Below, piece after piece: positions 11,171 to 22,838 of a stretch of DNA of 64,000 nucleotides (its first letter is position 1; every line of letters starts with the position of its first letter). The DNA lies in the NCBI RefSeq assembly GCF_964204645.1, contig NC_134028.1, forward strand, positions 26,820,153 to 26,884,152. The letters run 5' to 3'. Origin of the DNA: Tubulanus polymorphus. Lineage: Eukaryota; Nemertea; Palaeonemertea; Tubulaniformes; Tubulanidae. Both the position numbers and the translations under genes were made by a program. The notes below the pieces were generated by a model. The model saw only the letters and a program-made list of their open reading frames with translations, was not told the DNA's origin and ran no database searches.

Positions 11171-12823
11171 CGTGAACCATTTTGATTTGTGCGCCGGAAC
11201 TTTTCCAAATTAAAATGTTCAGTTTATACTATTCTTTGACCTCTGACATTAACAGCTGGATTTCGCTCTACGTACAGCACGTCGAAATAAGGGCTTAGGG
11301 CAGAGTACTATTGGAGGAAAAAAACGAAGGACTCCTTTACAAACGAACTCAACATTCCTAAATCCTTTTATTTGTTGACAAACTATTCATTATCAGCGCC
11401 AATATATCTAGAGGCCGAACTGCAGCGCCTGGGAATATCGACAAAACCCACTTTAACGACACGGAACAAACATTACACATTCTGGTCATCATTATTTTTT
11501 GCTCTCGTTGAAGATAGATCTCGAAGCGCGATGCGAAGGTTTGACCTTGGAAGGAAGAAAGAACGATTTGAACAAAACGCGACGAAAAATGGGGATCGTG
11601 TTTGTAGAGTGTCAATATCTATCGCTATCAACATCGTGTTCGCTTGACCGTCCGACTGTGCCTAGACTGACCTCCAGTCTAGTAGCACCAGCTGCGTGAA
11701 GAATCTGTCAGCAGATTCAGTGAATCCCTGTCAGTTGTTAGACCCGGGGGAGATTTTCTTTCTTACTAAAAACTGTGAAATGGGGATTCACCCTGGAGAC
11801 TGGGACTCTGTGGAAAGCTAGGGTATAAAAGAAAGGTAGGGGATCCCTGGCACAACACAGTCGCATCGAATACCCCAAGTGGGTCCACCCTCCATGTTAG
11901 GCAGGTTTCGATTGGTCTTTATCGATTGCGGTTCCATAAACTTGATAAAAGTGGCTGTTATAGAGTTTGTATTGCTATCCTTTAAATACGTTCAATCCCA
12001 GTTGGCTCCGGATCACTGAAAATACTCTCTACGCCCGTCCCTGTGTTTCTACTGGCCACAACTTAAAGAAAGTTCCTTTATTAAAATCGTATATGATAAA
12101 CGCGTCGATTATTTGATCGGGAGTAATGAGTCACGTGATTTGAGAAGTGCCCGGTACTCGAATCTACACAGTTTGCTATTGACATCTGTTAAATGCATTA
12201 ATCTCGATATATCGAATACGTGTAACTTAATATATCGATCCGATCGATCGATAGTGAAAATGAAACGATATGGATGATGTTTTCGAGAGGGATCTGTCTA
12301 TTTCACGTCAGTTGTGTAGTATCAGTATAATTCCGTCGGATCAGGTTAAAAACTTGACGTTAATTTGACGCGATCAATATCTAATCCGTGCCTTACACAA
12401 ATCGACATATTTTAAACGTTTGGATAAAACTACCTACTATAGTTAGCCGGCTTCCATACGACTTCTCGATTTGTGTTTTTGTAGATAGTACATTGACTTC
12501 TCGTTGGTAACGGTGCAGAGATACAATACAATAGATACAAATACCAGAGGTGAAATATACGATAGGTGTTAAATGGGGTAAACATGGAAAAGGAATTAAG
12601 TGAACATAAGAATTTATTCACATCGGACATCACGCTGTTGAACTATAAGACTGATTACTGGATACAACTGTTAGGGAAACAACATTAACCTTGTTGTGGT
12701 CTCAATAGACACAAACTTTTGAACTTTTCAGTTGATTTGTATACGTTTCGTTTGTCCGAGGATAATCGTCTACAACTCGACCCAGGGCCATGTTTCTACA
12801 ATCCTTGATCAAGTTTGACTCAT
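11171..12823. other. Non-coding stretch
   Basis: Overlapping ORFs of 66-91 codons at 11358-11699 on both strands match no family. A short ATCG-rich palindromic patch lies at about 12234-12252. Nothing else is recognisable. Confidence -1.
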
Positions 12824-12872
12824 CAATGTTTCAATGTTTCAATGTTTCAATGTTTCAATATTTTAATGTTTC
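12824..12872. repeat. 8-bp tandem repeat (CAATGTTT)n
   Basis: About five and a half units of CAATGTTT; the last ones are degenerate (AATATTTT). Confidence -1.
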
Positions 12873-12955
12873 TAGTATAGAGTATTGAAACCGAAAATAC
12901 CGTGGAACTCGGAGATCATTACCAGGATCACATGGGCATTAAGACCCAGAGCAAC

Positions 12956-13164
12956 TGTTCACACGGGTGCCAATTGATCCAGGATCAAACGAACCAAATT
13001 TGGCCCGACCAAAATCCTCGGACTCACTTCGCTCTGTTTAAGCACATCGAGCGCGCGGTTTACGCGTGAATCGCGATTGTCTCTTATAAGGCACGGGCCA
13101 AATTTGACATGGGCCTGATCCAAACCAATTTGGCCCGGGCCAAATCGTTTCCGTGTGATCGCGG
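12956..13164. mobile_element. Inverted-repeat element, family D copy 1
   Basis: The left end TTCACACGGGTGCCAATTG and the reverse complement of the right end ATCACACGGAAACGATTTG are similar. The body contains TTTGGCCCG repeatedly in both orientations. A related segment is at 36165-36268. It has the form of a hAT-like or other TIR element; the superfamily is not decided. Confidence -1.
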
Positions 13165-13640
13165 CTCATGTATCGTGTTAGTATGTTGCGGGTATGCGTG
13201 TTATTCTGTTATTCTGAACAATAGGGAAACTAAGTAGCTAGCACAGTCGAGGACAACAGAAGGGATGTAAAAGCAATTACCGCGCATCAATCAGGACGAT
13301 TCTTAGACCTCCAAAATAACAATCATCTGATCTCGTTGCTGATTGGTTGATCTAGGGCCCGTCTTCAGCTAGATATCGGTCAATGTCACGCGCGAGATTA
13401 ACGCGTAACCGTTAGAAAGGACGGCTCCGATAATAACACACCCGGCTGTGACAGTCCAGACAGTTTTCTATCTCGTAAATCACGTCAGATGTCGTTTTCA
13501 ACTCGGGATTATCGATTGATCGGCTGCGAGTTGTGTAAGTACATTGGCTGTTCAGTTTAACCCTTTCAGTTAGCACCCCCTTCTAGGAATCCAGGAAAAC
13601 ATATACCGAATATACGCGCTCCTTCCCCGAAGAGGCAGCT
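13165..13640. other. Non-coding stretch
   Basis: Nothing recognisable was seen here. Confidence -1.
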
Positions 13641-13654
13641 TTACGTTAAGTTTT

Positions 13655-13732
13655 TATGCCGGGACTCGAACCCCATCGCATAGAATGCTCTCCGGTGACA
13701 GCAAGCACCTACCAGGTGGTGCTACGGTAGAT
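13655..13732 (-). repeat. tRNA-like sequence with A and B boxes, SINE or tRNA pseudogene
   Basis: On the minus strand an A-box-like TAGCACCACCTGGTAGG (about 13711-13727) is followed by a B box GGTTCGAGTCC (13662-13672) at tRNA-like spacing. The arms do not fold into a full cloverleaf by eye. A tRNA-derived SINE head is the likeliest reading. Confidence -1.
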
Positions 13733-14003
13733 TTTGTAGGTGAGAAATGAAAGTCTTATGAAGTTTTGACAAGTTATGGTAAAACAAAAGGCAAAACGGC
13801 ACCGAAAAGTGGAGACCAAGACAGTTTTCGTCATCTTCTGTGCAGTCTGAAGTACCAAGGGGACTTTCTTTGATTTCGTACCAACCGCATTTCTATGAAA
13901 TATATCGTTCAAATAAATATCATCGTCATCATATCAAACAACTGTAGTTGGATCTGGCATTATTGAGGACAGCGTCTGCTACACGCGATGTCTACATCAA
14001 CAT

Positions 14004-14065
14004 AAATTATAATTAATAAAATTGACCATATGATTCCCCAATTTTATTAACATTATAATTAAATT
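14004..14065. repeat. AT-rich inverted repeat
   Basis: AATTATAATTAATAAAATTG is followed by its near reverse complement CAATTTTATTAACATTATAA after about 15 bases, with a two-base bulge. It may be a tiny MITE or a chance AT hairpin. Confidence -1.
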
Positions 14066-14474
14066 AGGATTATATTCTAGACTCCAATTTTCGTTTTTTT
14101 ACTTAGTGGGTTTCGTTATTCAACTCATTCCTGTTTTATGGAACACGTGTTTTATGTATACCGGTAGTTATTGTATTTACATGTTGAGATCACGTGATAG
14201 CATGTCACATGTAGAAACAAAATGGCGGATCTGGTGTGAAAAAGAAATTAGCGTCTGCTTTTAGTGTCATGTTATTCTAATAAAGTCCACTTCCCGAGAT
14301 TAGTGCATCGCAGCGCCTTCAGTTGAGACCTTCCAAGTGAGGCTCCGATGTTGCTTGCCTTGTACATTAATCCTCTCTCATCCGTCGACCACAGACTGGT
14401 CGGGACTTTGGTTCCTGGCTGATGGTCGTGTCCGCCGGGTCAGAATCCTAGTTCCTCAGTAGGGGCCAGTTCAG

Positions 14475-14623
14475 TAATTCAGTTTTCGTATCTAGTCGAC
14501 TAGTGGTCGGAACTAATAACCGAATGCGCTTTATTTCCGGACTATTTCCGGACTATGGTTCAGACATTCGGTTTCACTTAGTTCGACTATAGTCGCGACT
14601 TAGTCCGATAACCAAAATTCGCC
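14475..14623 (-). mobile_element. Near-palindromic element, family C copy 2 (reverse orientation)
   Basis: The reverse complement of this stretch aligns almost end to end with 3880-4035, sharing GCGCATTCGGTTATTAG, GACTATAGTCGAACTAAG and CTAGATACGAAAACTGAAT. TTTCCGGACTA is duplicated inside this copy. Confidence -1.
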
Positions 14624-14867
14624 CAGCGTACGTGGGTCACCAGTCAATTTCAGTCTCCTCGTGATGGAATGAAAATGTTTCGGAATTTTCTGCAAATTTT
14701 TCATGCCGAAACAACTGATTCCAGACAGCTCCGTGTAGGTTAGCTGTTTTTTCAATACTCTCAATTTCGGCACAATTTTTCCTATTACTCGTCGTAATAG
14801 TTACCGATATGAAATTGATTTATTTTCCTCTGGAAAAATGAAGCTTTCGCAGGCAAAACAGGTTCAT

Positions 14868-15015
14868 TCCACAAGTTCGAATCCCGAGTATTGTCCACTG
14901 AAGTTCTCTCCGTCAAAGAAGGCTGAAAATCGAATCTTAGTCTTAGAAGTTTTCCTCAATGTCCAAGAGAAATGGGCCTACTGCTTTCAAGGGTTCGAAT
15001 CCAGCCCCGAGTTGT
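14868..15015 (+). repeat. B-box-like motifs, SINE-like stretch
   Basis: GTTCGAATCC occurs at 14875 and a full B box GGGTTCGAATCC at 14991-15002. No convincing A box or cloverleaf was found, so this is probably a degraded SINE or repeat fragment. Confidence -1.
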
Positions 15016-15240
15016 CCTGTGTCCACTGACGAAGGCTGCGACATTGGGTCCGAATCAGGAATTAAAACACGATGTTCCCTTATTCCGTAGAGGAGCCTGG
15101 GGTATAAACCGGGTTTAGAATAATTATAACGAGACAAGTATAAGTATACAATATAGGTTTATTTGACGCACAAGCTTTCGCTACTAATCAGTATTTATAG
15201 GCAGACTGACACTAATCAGAGAGAACCGAGTGAGAAGAGT
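15016..15240. other. Possible retroelement fragment
   Basis: The stretch TTGACGCACAAGCTTTCG with following ACTAATCAG resembles, from memory, a 3' segment seen in some Penelope-like or other retroelements. No ORF supports this; it is a weak suggestion. Confidence -1.
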
Positions 15241-15371
15241 AATTACAAATACATATTACAATACATAATACAATACATGGTACAATACATAATATAATAC
15301 ATGGTACAATACATAATACAATACATGTACAATACATAATACAATACATAATACAATACATATATTACAAT
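15241..15371. repeat. ATACA-rich tandem repeat
   Basis: Many units of AATACATAATAC and AATACATGGTAC, irregularly arranged. It directly precedes a second array of a different unit. Confidence -1.
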
Positions 15372-15395
15372 AGATAAACTGGGATGCGCAAAAAG

Positions 15396-15546
15396 ACAAA
15401 AATGGCGCGAGACTACTTCAAAATAAAATGGCGCGAGATTACCTCCAAATAAAATGGCGCGAGATTACCTCCAAATAAAATGGTGCGTGATGAGGCTTCA
15501 AAAGAAAATGGCGCGAGATGAGACTTCAAAATAAAATGGCGCGTGA
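15396..15546. repeat. About 27-bp tandem repeat with ATGGCGCGAGA core
   Basis: Six units of AAAATGGCGCGAGATTACC with a CTCCAAAT or CTTCAAAA tail. The core is GC-rich (GGCGCG) in AT-rich surroundings, and the units are moderately diverged. Confidence -1.
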
Positions 15547-16194
15547 AAAATTTAATTCTATCATTTTAATGTGTAATATTGTATAAGTGTATATTTGTCT
15601 ATTGTTTTATATTTGTATCACTGTTATCTGTATGTGTTTTGAGGGGTTAACAGTCCAACCCCTCTAGCTCTACATGTGTTAACGTTTATGTAGTTTCTAT
15701 TATGTAGAAAAAAGTTGTCAAGTTCAAATCGTCAATTCCTCATCCTACCAAAGTCACGCTTAACCCACAAAATCGTGGAAGCTTCGTTTTAAGGGGAGGG
15801 GTGAGGGTGGGGGCGTTGGATAATTGTGAAATATATTCAAAATACCTAAGAATTAACGGTTGAAATTATGTTTTAATTGGGGGGTCAAATAACTAGTTAG
15901 AACATAAATTCTATTAATTCTATTTATCTACAAGAACTATTAGACATGTCATACAAGTCGCACCTGAATTTTTTCAAGCCACTCTGTCATCATCATTCAA
16001 CTTCGGGTTCGATCTTCTGTGGCCCGGGGGGTCTTTTTCTTCTCACTGAAATCATGGACGTATCAACTCTAGTTGATAAGTCCACGCTGAAATATGTCCT
16101 ACCTTATTCAATTCGGACCGCTCTTTTTTTCATCAGTAGGCGAGTCTGTTGAATCTTCCATGAAGCTGTTACGGTACCGGTACCTGTAAATTAA
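15547..16194. other. Non-coding stretch
   Basis: Contains AGGGGTTAACAGTCCAACCCCT, a short hairpin, near 15640. Nothing else could be named. Confidence -1.
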
Positions 16195-16216
16195 ACCTAA
16201 CCTAACCCTAACCTAA
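16195..16216. repeat. Short telomere-like interstitial repeat
   Basis: AACCTAACCTAACCCTAACC mixes CCTAA and CCCTAA units, four in all. It is too short to be a telomere and may be a relic of end repair or chance. Confidence -1.
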
Positions 16217-16984
16217 AGTGCAACTATTTTTTCCTAAATCTAAATCTATAAAACATAATTTCGACCGCTAATGTTAAATAAATGTTCCACCTACCTTACA
16301 GCAACCTTGTAACGCGGATAAGCAGCAATTTGAAAATGTAATCCTTTTATTTAAGAGTCAATTTAAAGTCATTTTTAAATTCCGTGTCCTGTTGCCAAAA
16401 TCCAGTTGTATTGATAACAAATAGTTTATCAGCTGAGCTGCGTTTGTTACAATCTAATGAAAATTCTCTTTTTCTAAAACGTGTCCTATCTAAGCAATAT
16501 CCAGCGACAGAGACTTCTTCGCCGTATAGAATTTCCAAGTATAATGACAACTTGTAGGAGTGCCCACCAGTTTTTAACCGACCCCCTTAAAATTCGTAGC
16601 CGGTGATTGGTTGCATCACCGATAACAAAAGTTTCGGTGAATGATTTCAAAAGGTATTGCAGGTAGGTCACTGGCCATTCTTGAATTGCGGCCAATGGCA
16701 TCTTTTCTTTTGAAGTTTGTAAATGCTTCGAAGTTTGAAAACGCTGAGGTTATGAGGCGCTGATCGGCGATTATCCGGCCGGTTGGTCTAGGCGTCGACA
16801 TGAAGCCTTAGGCAGGAATGAAGGAAGTTTAGTAAGTGCAGGGAAGTGTGATGAGACTTCCCTGGTAAGTGTAAGGAAAAAAGTGTATTGAGTGTTAGAA
16901 AGTATTTTCACCCTCACACAAAGCCTGATGGCTAGCGGGGCGGATGATCGGTTAAAAATATGCACGCCAAATTCAGACAAATTA
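16217..16984. other. Non-coding stretch upstream of a LINE-like tail
   Basis: No reverse-transcriptase motif was found on either strand. Short overlapping minus-strand ORFs look like chance. Confidence -1.
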
Positions 16985-17060
16985 TGACAAATCTGTTAGT
17001 TTTAGTTACTAAACTGCTGCACCCCGTATATAGATACTGCAATAAAGTTTAAAGTTTCAC
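16985..17060 (+). repeat. LINE-like 3' tail
   Basis: CAATAAAGTTTAAAGTTTCA is the poly(A)-signal plus short tandem tail typical of non-LTR retrotransposon 3' ends in invertebrates. The coding part is absent, as expected of a 5'-truncated copy. Confidence -1.
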
Positions 17061-17535
17061 TCTTCATAACTGCTGTATTATCAAAATATATAAACTAGTT
17101 TCTTATGTATAAGTATATTATGTAAAGATTTCAATATAATAATTTGTCTCTCTTCGTGACAATCTGAGGCTGTCATACTGCTGATCCCTACCAGTATTTG
17201 TAAATAAATAATTAATTTTGTATTATATTTTCTTTGACAAATTGTGTGGAAGCCCAGGATCGGACTTATGAGTGGTGCTGAAGTCTGATGGCAGCAGAGA
17301 GCATAGGCGTCGCCAGGTTCGGGGGGTGCAAACAAACCCCCTTTTTCGGCTAGGTTTCTTCATTTTTTACTATATAAAAACTCGTGTTTTTTTCCACAAG
17401 GTAATCACTCAAGGTGGCGGGAAAACGCTTTAAATCGCTCCTAATTTTCAAAATTTTCTTGGGAGTGGACCCCCAAACCCCCTAAAATTCGCCGTCACAA
17501 TATATCTAATCAAGAGATGTGACGTACGGTGTTGA
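17061..17535. other. Non-coding stretch
   Basis: Nothing recognisable; 17320-17345 and 17470-17485 are C-rich. Confidence -1.
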
Positions 17536-17539
17536 CGTC

Positions 17540-18190
17540 ATAGTCCCTCCCCTCTCCCCTACACCTCCCTCCCCTCTCACTCCCCTCTCCCCCTACACCT
17601 CCCTCCCCTTTCACTCCCCTCTCACTCTACATCTCTCCCCCTACACCTCCCTCCCCTCTCACTCTACATCTCTCCCTCTACACCTCCCTCCCCTCTCACT
17701 CCCCTCTCACTCTACACCTCCCTCCCCTCTCACTCCCCTCTCCCCCTACACCTCCCTCCCCTCTCACTCCCCTCTCACTCTACATCTCTCCCTCTACACC
17801 TCCCTCCCCTTTCACTCCCCTCTCACTCTACATCTCTCCCTCTACACCTCCCTCCCCTCTCACTCCCCTCTCACTCTACACCTCCCTCCCCTCTCACTCC
17901 CCTCTCCCCCTACACCTCCCTCCCCTCTCACTCCCCTCTCACTCTACATCTCTCCCTCTACACCTCCCTCCCCTTTCACTCCCCTCTCACTCTACATCTC
18001 TCCCTCTACACCTCCCTCCCCTCTCACTCCCCTCTCACTCTACACCTCCCTCCCCTCTCACTCCCCTCTCCCCCTACACCTCCCTCCCCTCTCACTCCCC
18101 TCTCACTCTACATCTCTCCCTCTACACCTCCCTCCCCTTTCACTCCCCTCTCACTCTACATCTCTCCCTCTACACCTCCCTTTACTCTTC
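17540..18190. repeat. Pyrimidine minisatellite with 164-bp higher-order unit
   Basis: Subunits such as CTACACCTCCCTCCCCTCTC and CACTCTACATCTCTCCCT alternate. The landmark TCCCCCTACA recurs at 17741, 17905 and 18069, 164 bp apart, so a multi-subunit block has been duplicated as a whole. One strand is nearly pure pyrimidine, which makes the long open frame across it (17519-18289) an artefact. Confidence -1.
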
Positions 18191-20948
18191 CTCTACATCT
18201 CCGTCTCTCCCTGTCCCTCTCCCGCCCATGTGTACATCTATATATATACGTCTAATGATGAATTGGAGTTTAGTCTGACGATAAGATAAAAGCAATTCTT
18301 TCATGGGGGTCTGGGAACGTCGTCTGCCGCAGAGATAAACTACTGCCGCGTGATGTGCATTATTTCGAACGTTTGTTCAAGTGACATTTAATATCATCGT
18401 TTATTTCCTGATAGAAGAAATAAGAAATAATCTGTCGCGCTCGTATTTTATATAAAACAAATGCCTCGAGAGATAAAAACCGCACATAATAAAACATCAA
18501 AACGGATCGAAGACGTTCGCTTCATTGAACATATTTCAAGCTGATAAAACTGAATCTTGACTCGCTGAGGAAATAGATTTCTGTATATACGCGCAGTGGT
18601 GGTTCACAGCTGATTTAGCCCTGGGGTAGAAACGTCTCGATATTTAGCGCCAGCGCGACCAGAAGGTTGTTGTTCTTCGATTGAACTTTTATTAACCCGA
18701 CAGTGATCATTATAAATCATACAAATATGACAAGCCTGATGTTTGAAATGATCAATTATAGTCTGTGTATAATACGCCTCTAGGGTGATTCAACGTCAAT
18801 TCACAGTGTGACGAATCTCATAAAATTTGATATCATGAACTCGATAGGAATCTACCATCACACAATGAGATGATACTCTTTCATATCAGGACTGTGCTGT
18901 CCTGAAATACCGTGGTTTGATTGCTTGTACGTATCTTTCGTGCTAGAAATTAATGGATATCGTGGAAAAACATTTTAAGTTAAGTTGCTTACAACGTATA
19001 TCACTGATAATAAGATAGAAATCAATTTTCAAACGTTCTTCACTTCAAAAGCGTTCAAGTATTCAGAATAATGAATATTTTAAGTCATTTATCACAGGAA
19101 GAATTACTTCACGCGAGAAGTCTCTCTCTCTCTCTTTCTCTGCCGTTTCTATCTTTTCCATCCCATGTTCTTTCTTCTCCTTCTAACGACATTTTCAGAA
19201 TTATTCATCGACGTCTTTGAAGAAACGTCGAAAAGCCGTCAAGAAAAGCTTACCGCGAAACAATGCCCTTGACCTGGAGTCAATAGCGACATTTAGAATT
19301 TAATTGATTTAGAAATGGAAACTGATTTGCATAATCTCTCTGACGATGTTAGCTGCAGGGATTATTTTTATTCAGTCCTCCCGCGTTGATATAATTGCGT
19401 CTTTATCAAGGGAACCGGTCAAGGCTTCTTCGAGTTCTAAATTGGCTGAAGCTTCGTAAATCAATGTTATGACACTTCGATAGCAGTTGGTCGACAAAAT
19501 TTCATCTCTCGCAAATTTCCAGACAAACATATCGATCTGTAAAATACATCATAAGACATTAATCTGAGCGGCTATTTCAACGCGACAACAAAACGTCAGA
19601 ACGAACAGCGCGAAATAAAGCGACGCAGAAATTACTTTTTTTGATATATCGTATGCGATATATTAATCACGCGATCGCCATTGTCAAGCTGAATAGAAAT
19701 TGGATTTATTGGAGGTCAACTGTACCATCGCCATGTCGATACTATATCAATGAACATGTCCGATTGGGTATGGATCGCTCAGGGTGTGATATGTCGGTAT
19801 TTCTATTCAACTGGACAGGCACGTAAAGAATTTCCAATAAAAATGCGAAATTATTTATAATGAAATATACCACGTTCGAACTAGGTATCTGATGCGAGCT
19901 ACGGTGTTCAATCCGTATTGAAATTCGAATCGGTAAAATGAGAATAAAAAACAAACAAACAAACAAAAAATAAAGAGGTGTCTCCTTGAATCCTTGAATG
20001 CAGGAAGCTGAGGAAAGATAACATGTAACAAACAGTCGAAATGCTAAGAGTGAAATATCACACGTTAATTGAAGACTAACACTTCAAACATGAAAACATT
20101 TCTTATTAGTAGACGTGAAATACACAGAGACATGATTCATGTGTCGTGTGCGATTACTTGCGTCGAAAAACGAGGAACGTGGTTTTGAGAATAATGTTTC
20201 CAAGTTGTTTGATTCCATGTTTCCTTGTTTCCCAGCGATTTACCCATGAATATAACCACAATCATGACGTAATGTCCCTCAATATCCTGTAATGTCCAAC
20301 TATATATTTCAGACGGTTTTTAGTGACGTCATACCTATGATTACTGTCAGTAAACGCCTGGACACAATCTACAGGTTTCATTTCATAGATTCACCTTTCA
20401 AATTCTTTTTTGTTCACGGCTTAGTGCAACATTTCATGTTTCTATTCAATAAACTCGTAAAGATGGTTAATTTCGACTCGCGTATGAATCGATATTGATT
20501 TGTAAACGCGTAGGCGCTGCTGTTTGTTCACTTGCTTGTAAAAACATATTTATCTTTTATTAAAAAGTCGATGCCAATTAACGACACGCACCAGACAGAC
20601 GAAACGCAGCGGATTGAGGCGAGCTGATCCCCATCTTTCAATTTCTGCAGATTATTCTTGACTTCCGGTTTATTCTAACTTCCGGTGGGCTTTTATGTGC
20701 TTCGGATGACTTTGTAGTGCGTACGGTGGTAGTCGGTAGCGGCAGCGTCAATTAGCAGTCACCAACTCTCTCTCTCTTTCACTCGCTCTTTTGAAAACGA
20801 AAGATCTCTTTCGGACTATTGATAAAACACGACGCTCTTGCAAAAATCAGTCACTTACTCGGAATGTTAAATACCTAAATGTCATTTCCCATTACATACG
20901 CTTTTATCATCGGTCCCGAGTGAGTTTATAAATACCCAGTACCGAATA
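18191..20948. other. Non-coding stretch
   Basis: About 2.7 kb of AT-rich sequence with a short CT run at 19121-19140 and another near 20767. No gene, RNA or longer repeat was recognised. Confidence -1.
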
Positions 20949-21126
20949 CAGTGGAACCTCGATACAACGAGCTTCACGGGACCAGAAAATCTTTTTTTTA
21001 AATAACCGATAGTTCGTTATATCCAGTATGAAATAAATCACATATTTTCTTACTTGGGATGAAATTCTATATTTGTTATATCCGATGAATCGTTGTATCT
21101 GAGTTCGTTATAACGAGGTTCCACTG
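20949..21126. mobile_element. pogo/Tigger-like MITE, 178 bp
   Basis: The ends are inverted repeats of about 22 bp, CAGTGGAACCTCGATACAA on the left and the reverse complement CAGTGGAACCTCGTTATAA on the right, flanked on each side by TA, the Tc1/mariner-superfamily target duplication. CAGTGGAACCTCG ends are typical of pogo-like non-autonomous elements. There is no transposase. Confidence -1.
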
Positions 21127-21332
21127 TACCAGGACACAGTTCCTGGGTGAACGTGAATCATAAGTTGAAATCAATTTATTTCGTAGGTTTTTAACTCTAT
21201 AGTCAAAAAGTATCCGCAAAAACTGCGGAAAACCAGGTTTGGTGTGTATAACTGAGAAACATGAGCGACGTTTGCTTTAGAGATGGAAATGAACGAATCT
21301 TTCGGGATAATCGCAATTAGTCGCAAATAATA

Positions 21333-21647
21333 GTCGTATGATAACCTGTCGTATGATAACCCGTCGTATGATAACTCGTCGTATGATAACCTGTCGTATG
21401 AAAACTCGTCGTATGATAACCCGTCGTATGATAACCCGTCGTATGATAACTCGTCGTATGATAACCCGTCGTATGATAACCCGTCGTATGATAACTCGTC
21501 GTATGATAACCTGTCGTATGATAACTCGTCGTATGATAACCCGTCGTATGATAACCTGTCGTATGATAACCCGTCGTATGATAACTCGTCGTATGATAAC
21601 CTGTCGTATGATAACCCGTCGTATGATAACCCGTCGTATGATAACCC
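21333..21647. repeat. 15-bp minisatellite, 21 units
   Basis: The unit is GTCGTATGATAACNN, with CT, CC or TC in the last two places. Because 15 is a multiple of three, several frames stay open and give YDGLS-, RVIIR- and MITRR-type repeats; none has a gene context. Blocks of units are repeated: units 6-8 equal 9-11, and 1-4 equal 15-18. Confidence -1.
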
Positions 21648-22782
21648 CAAACGACTGGATTTGATGAAAATTAATCAAACCCCAAAGTCACCTACGAGGC
21701 AAAAATGAAAAATTCGATAATCAACGACGATGTTTTGGATTTTTACGCCTTTTTTCTTGTGTAATACTAGAACTACCGTCTGTCGATTGGTTCAGAATCG
21801 TTAGTAGTCATTAATTATGTATAATCATCTCCTGCATGTCTCATTGTTTTAGAGTGTTTGAGTTGTCCATTTATCACATGTTCGAGCTTGGTGCATACAA
21901 ATATAACAATCGTCTCGAAAAAAATGAAGATTTAAGAAGTTATAGAGAATTGAGTGTGCAGTTGAGATGAGTTGTAATTTCAACTGTGAAAATGAATACC
22001 GTCTTTAAATTGAAGAGGAATCGTTGCAGTTTTTACATCTCGTACCTCTGAGCTTCGTTCTCCCAGCGCCTTTAAAACGTATTCAAATTTTTGATAATGC
22101 GGATAGATTTTGCTTTTAGTATTTCTACTAAGTTGGTTCGTCTACTCTACATGATTTTGCTTTTAGCACGTCTCGCCTCCTGTTGATAATGCTTCGATTT
22201 ATTTTAATTCGCGTTGAAATGTGACGCAACCTTTCCTTTTTTAGCAAATGCAGGACACGAGTCGAGTTCAAGGCATATTATGTTTTCTCGGTTTTTGAAA
22301 TTGCGTTGAAAAAACGGAAACGTGTTTTCTTATAACGAACCTGAATCGTGGTAAAATGAACATCTGCGACCGTGTTGCTTTTTTTCTACGTAATTCTTCA
22401 GAAATCGATCTCGAGTAAACGGGGTAAGTTTTATTTACGAAAGTCAATCAGAAAATGACAGTTTGTATTCTATCTGTCTCCAGGGATTGGATCATGGTTA
22501 CGTTGTTCGTATACACGATTTCCCTCCTTCAATAAGTGTTTTACAAACCCATGAGATCTTCCGCAATCATCCTCTCCATGGATATCGTGGAACCTCTTTA
22601 TTATGTATTCAGATCTCTACGGTTCATTGTGCTTTATTTCCTCGGTAAACAAGAGAATGACTCCCGTGAAAGTGTTCTCAATTAGAGGAATATCGTCATT
22701 AGTCCGCTGTATACTTCACAACTAATGAGTTACCGTTCGACTATAGTTTGTAACAGGAAATCTTACGACTGCGCGGTATATA
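21648..22782. other. Non-coding stretch
   Basis: No gene or repeat was recognised. Confidence -1.
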
Positions 22783-22838
22783 CAACCACAACAACAACAA
22801 CAACAACAACAACAAACAACAACAACAACAACAACAAA
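22783..22838. repeat. (CAA)n microsatellite
   Basis: About 18 CAA units with one AAC shift near the middle. Confidence -1.

Noticed and set aside
13655..13732. Intact tRNA gene
   Set aside because: A and B boxes are present but a full cloverleaf with a seven-base acceptor stem could not be formed; the other B-box sites fail likewise.
17519..18289. 256-codon Pro/Leu/Ser-rich open frame
   Set aside because: It reads the pyrimidine minisatellite, which lacks stop codons because of its composition; no non-repeat domain flanks it.
21333..21647. CRISPR-like array
   Set aside because: The units are contiguous tandem repeats without unique spacers; the same holds for the 52-, 32- and 29-bp arrays.
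21171..21678. Three overlapping repeat-protein frames (YDGLS, RVIIR, MITRR types)
   Set aside because: All arise from the 15-bp repeat being a multiple of three and stop-free in several frames; they overlap on both strands and have no gene context.
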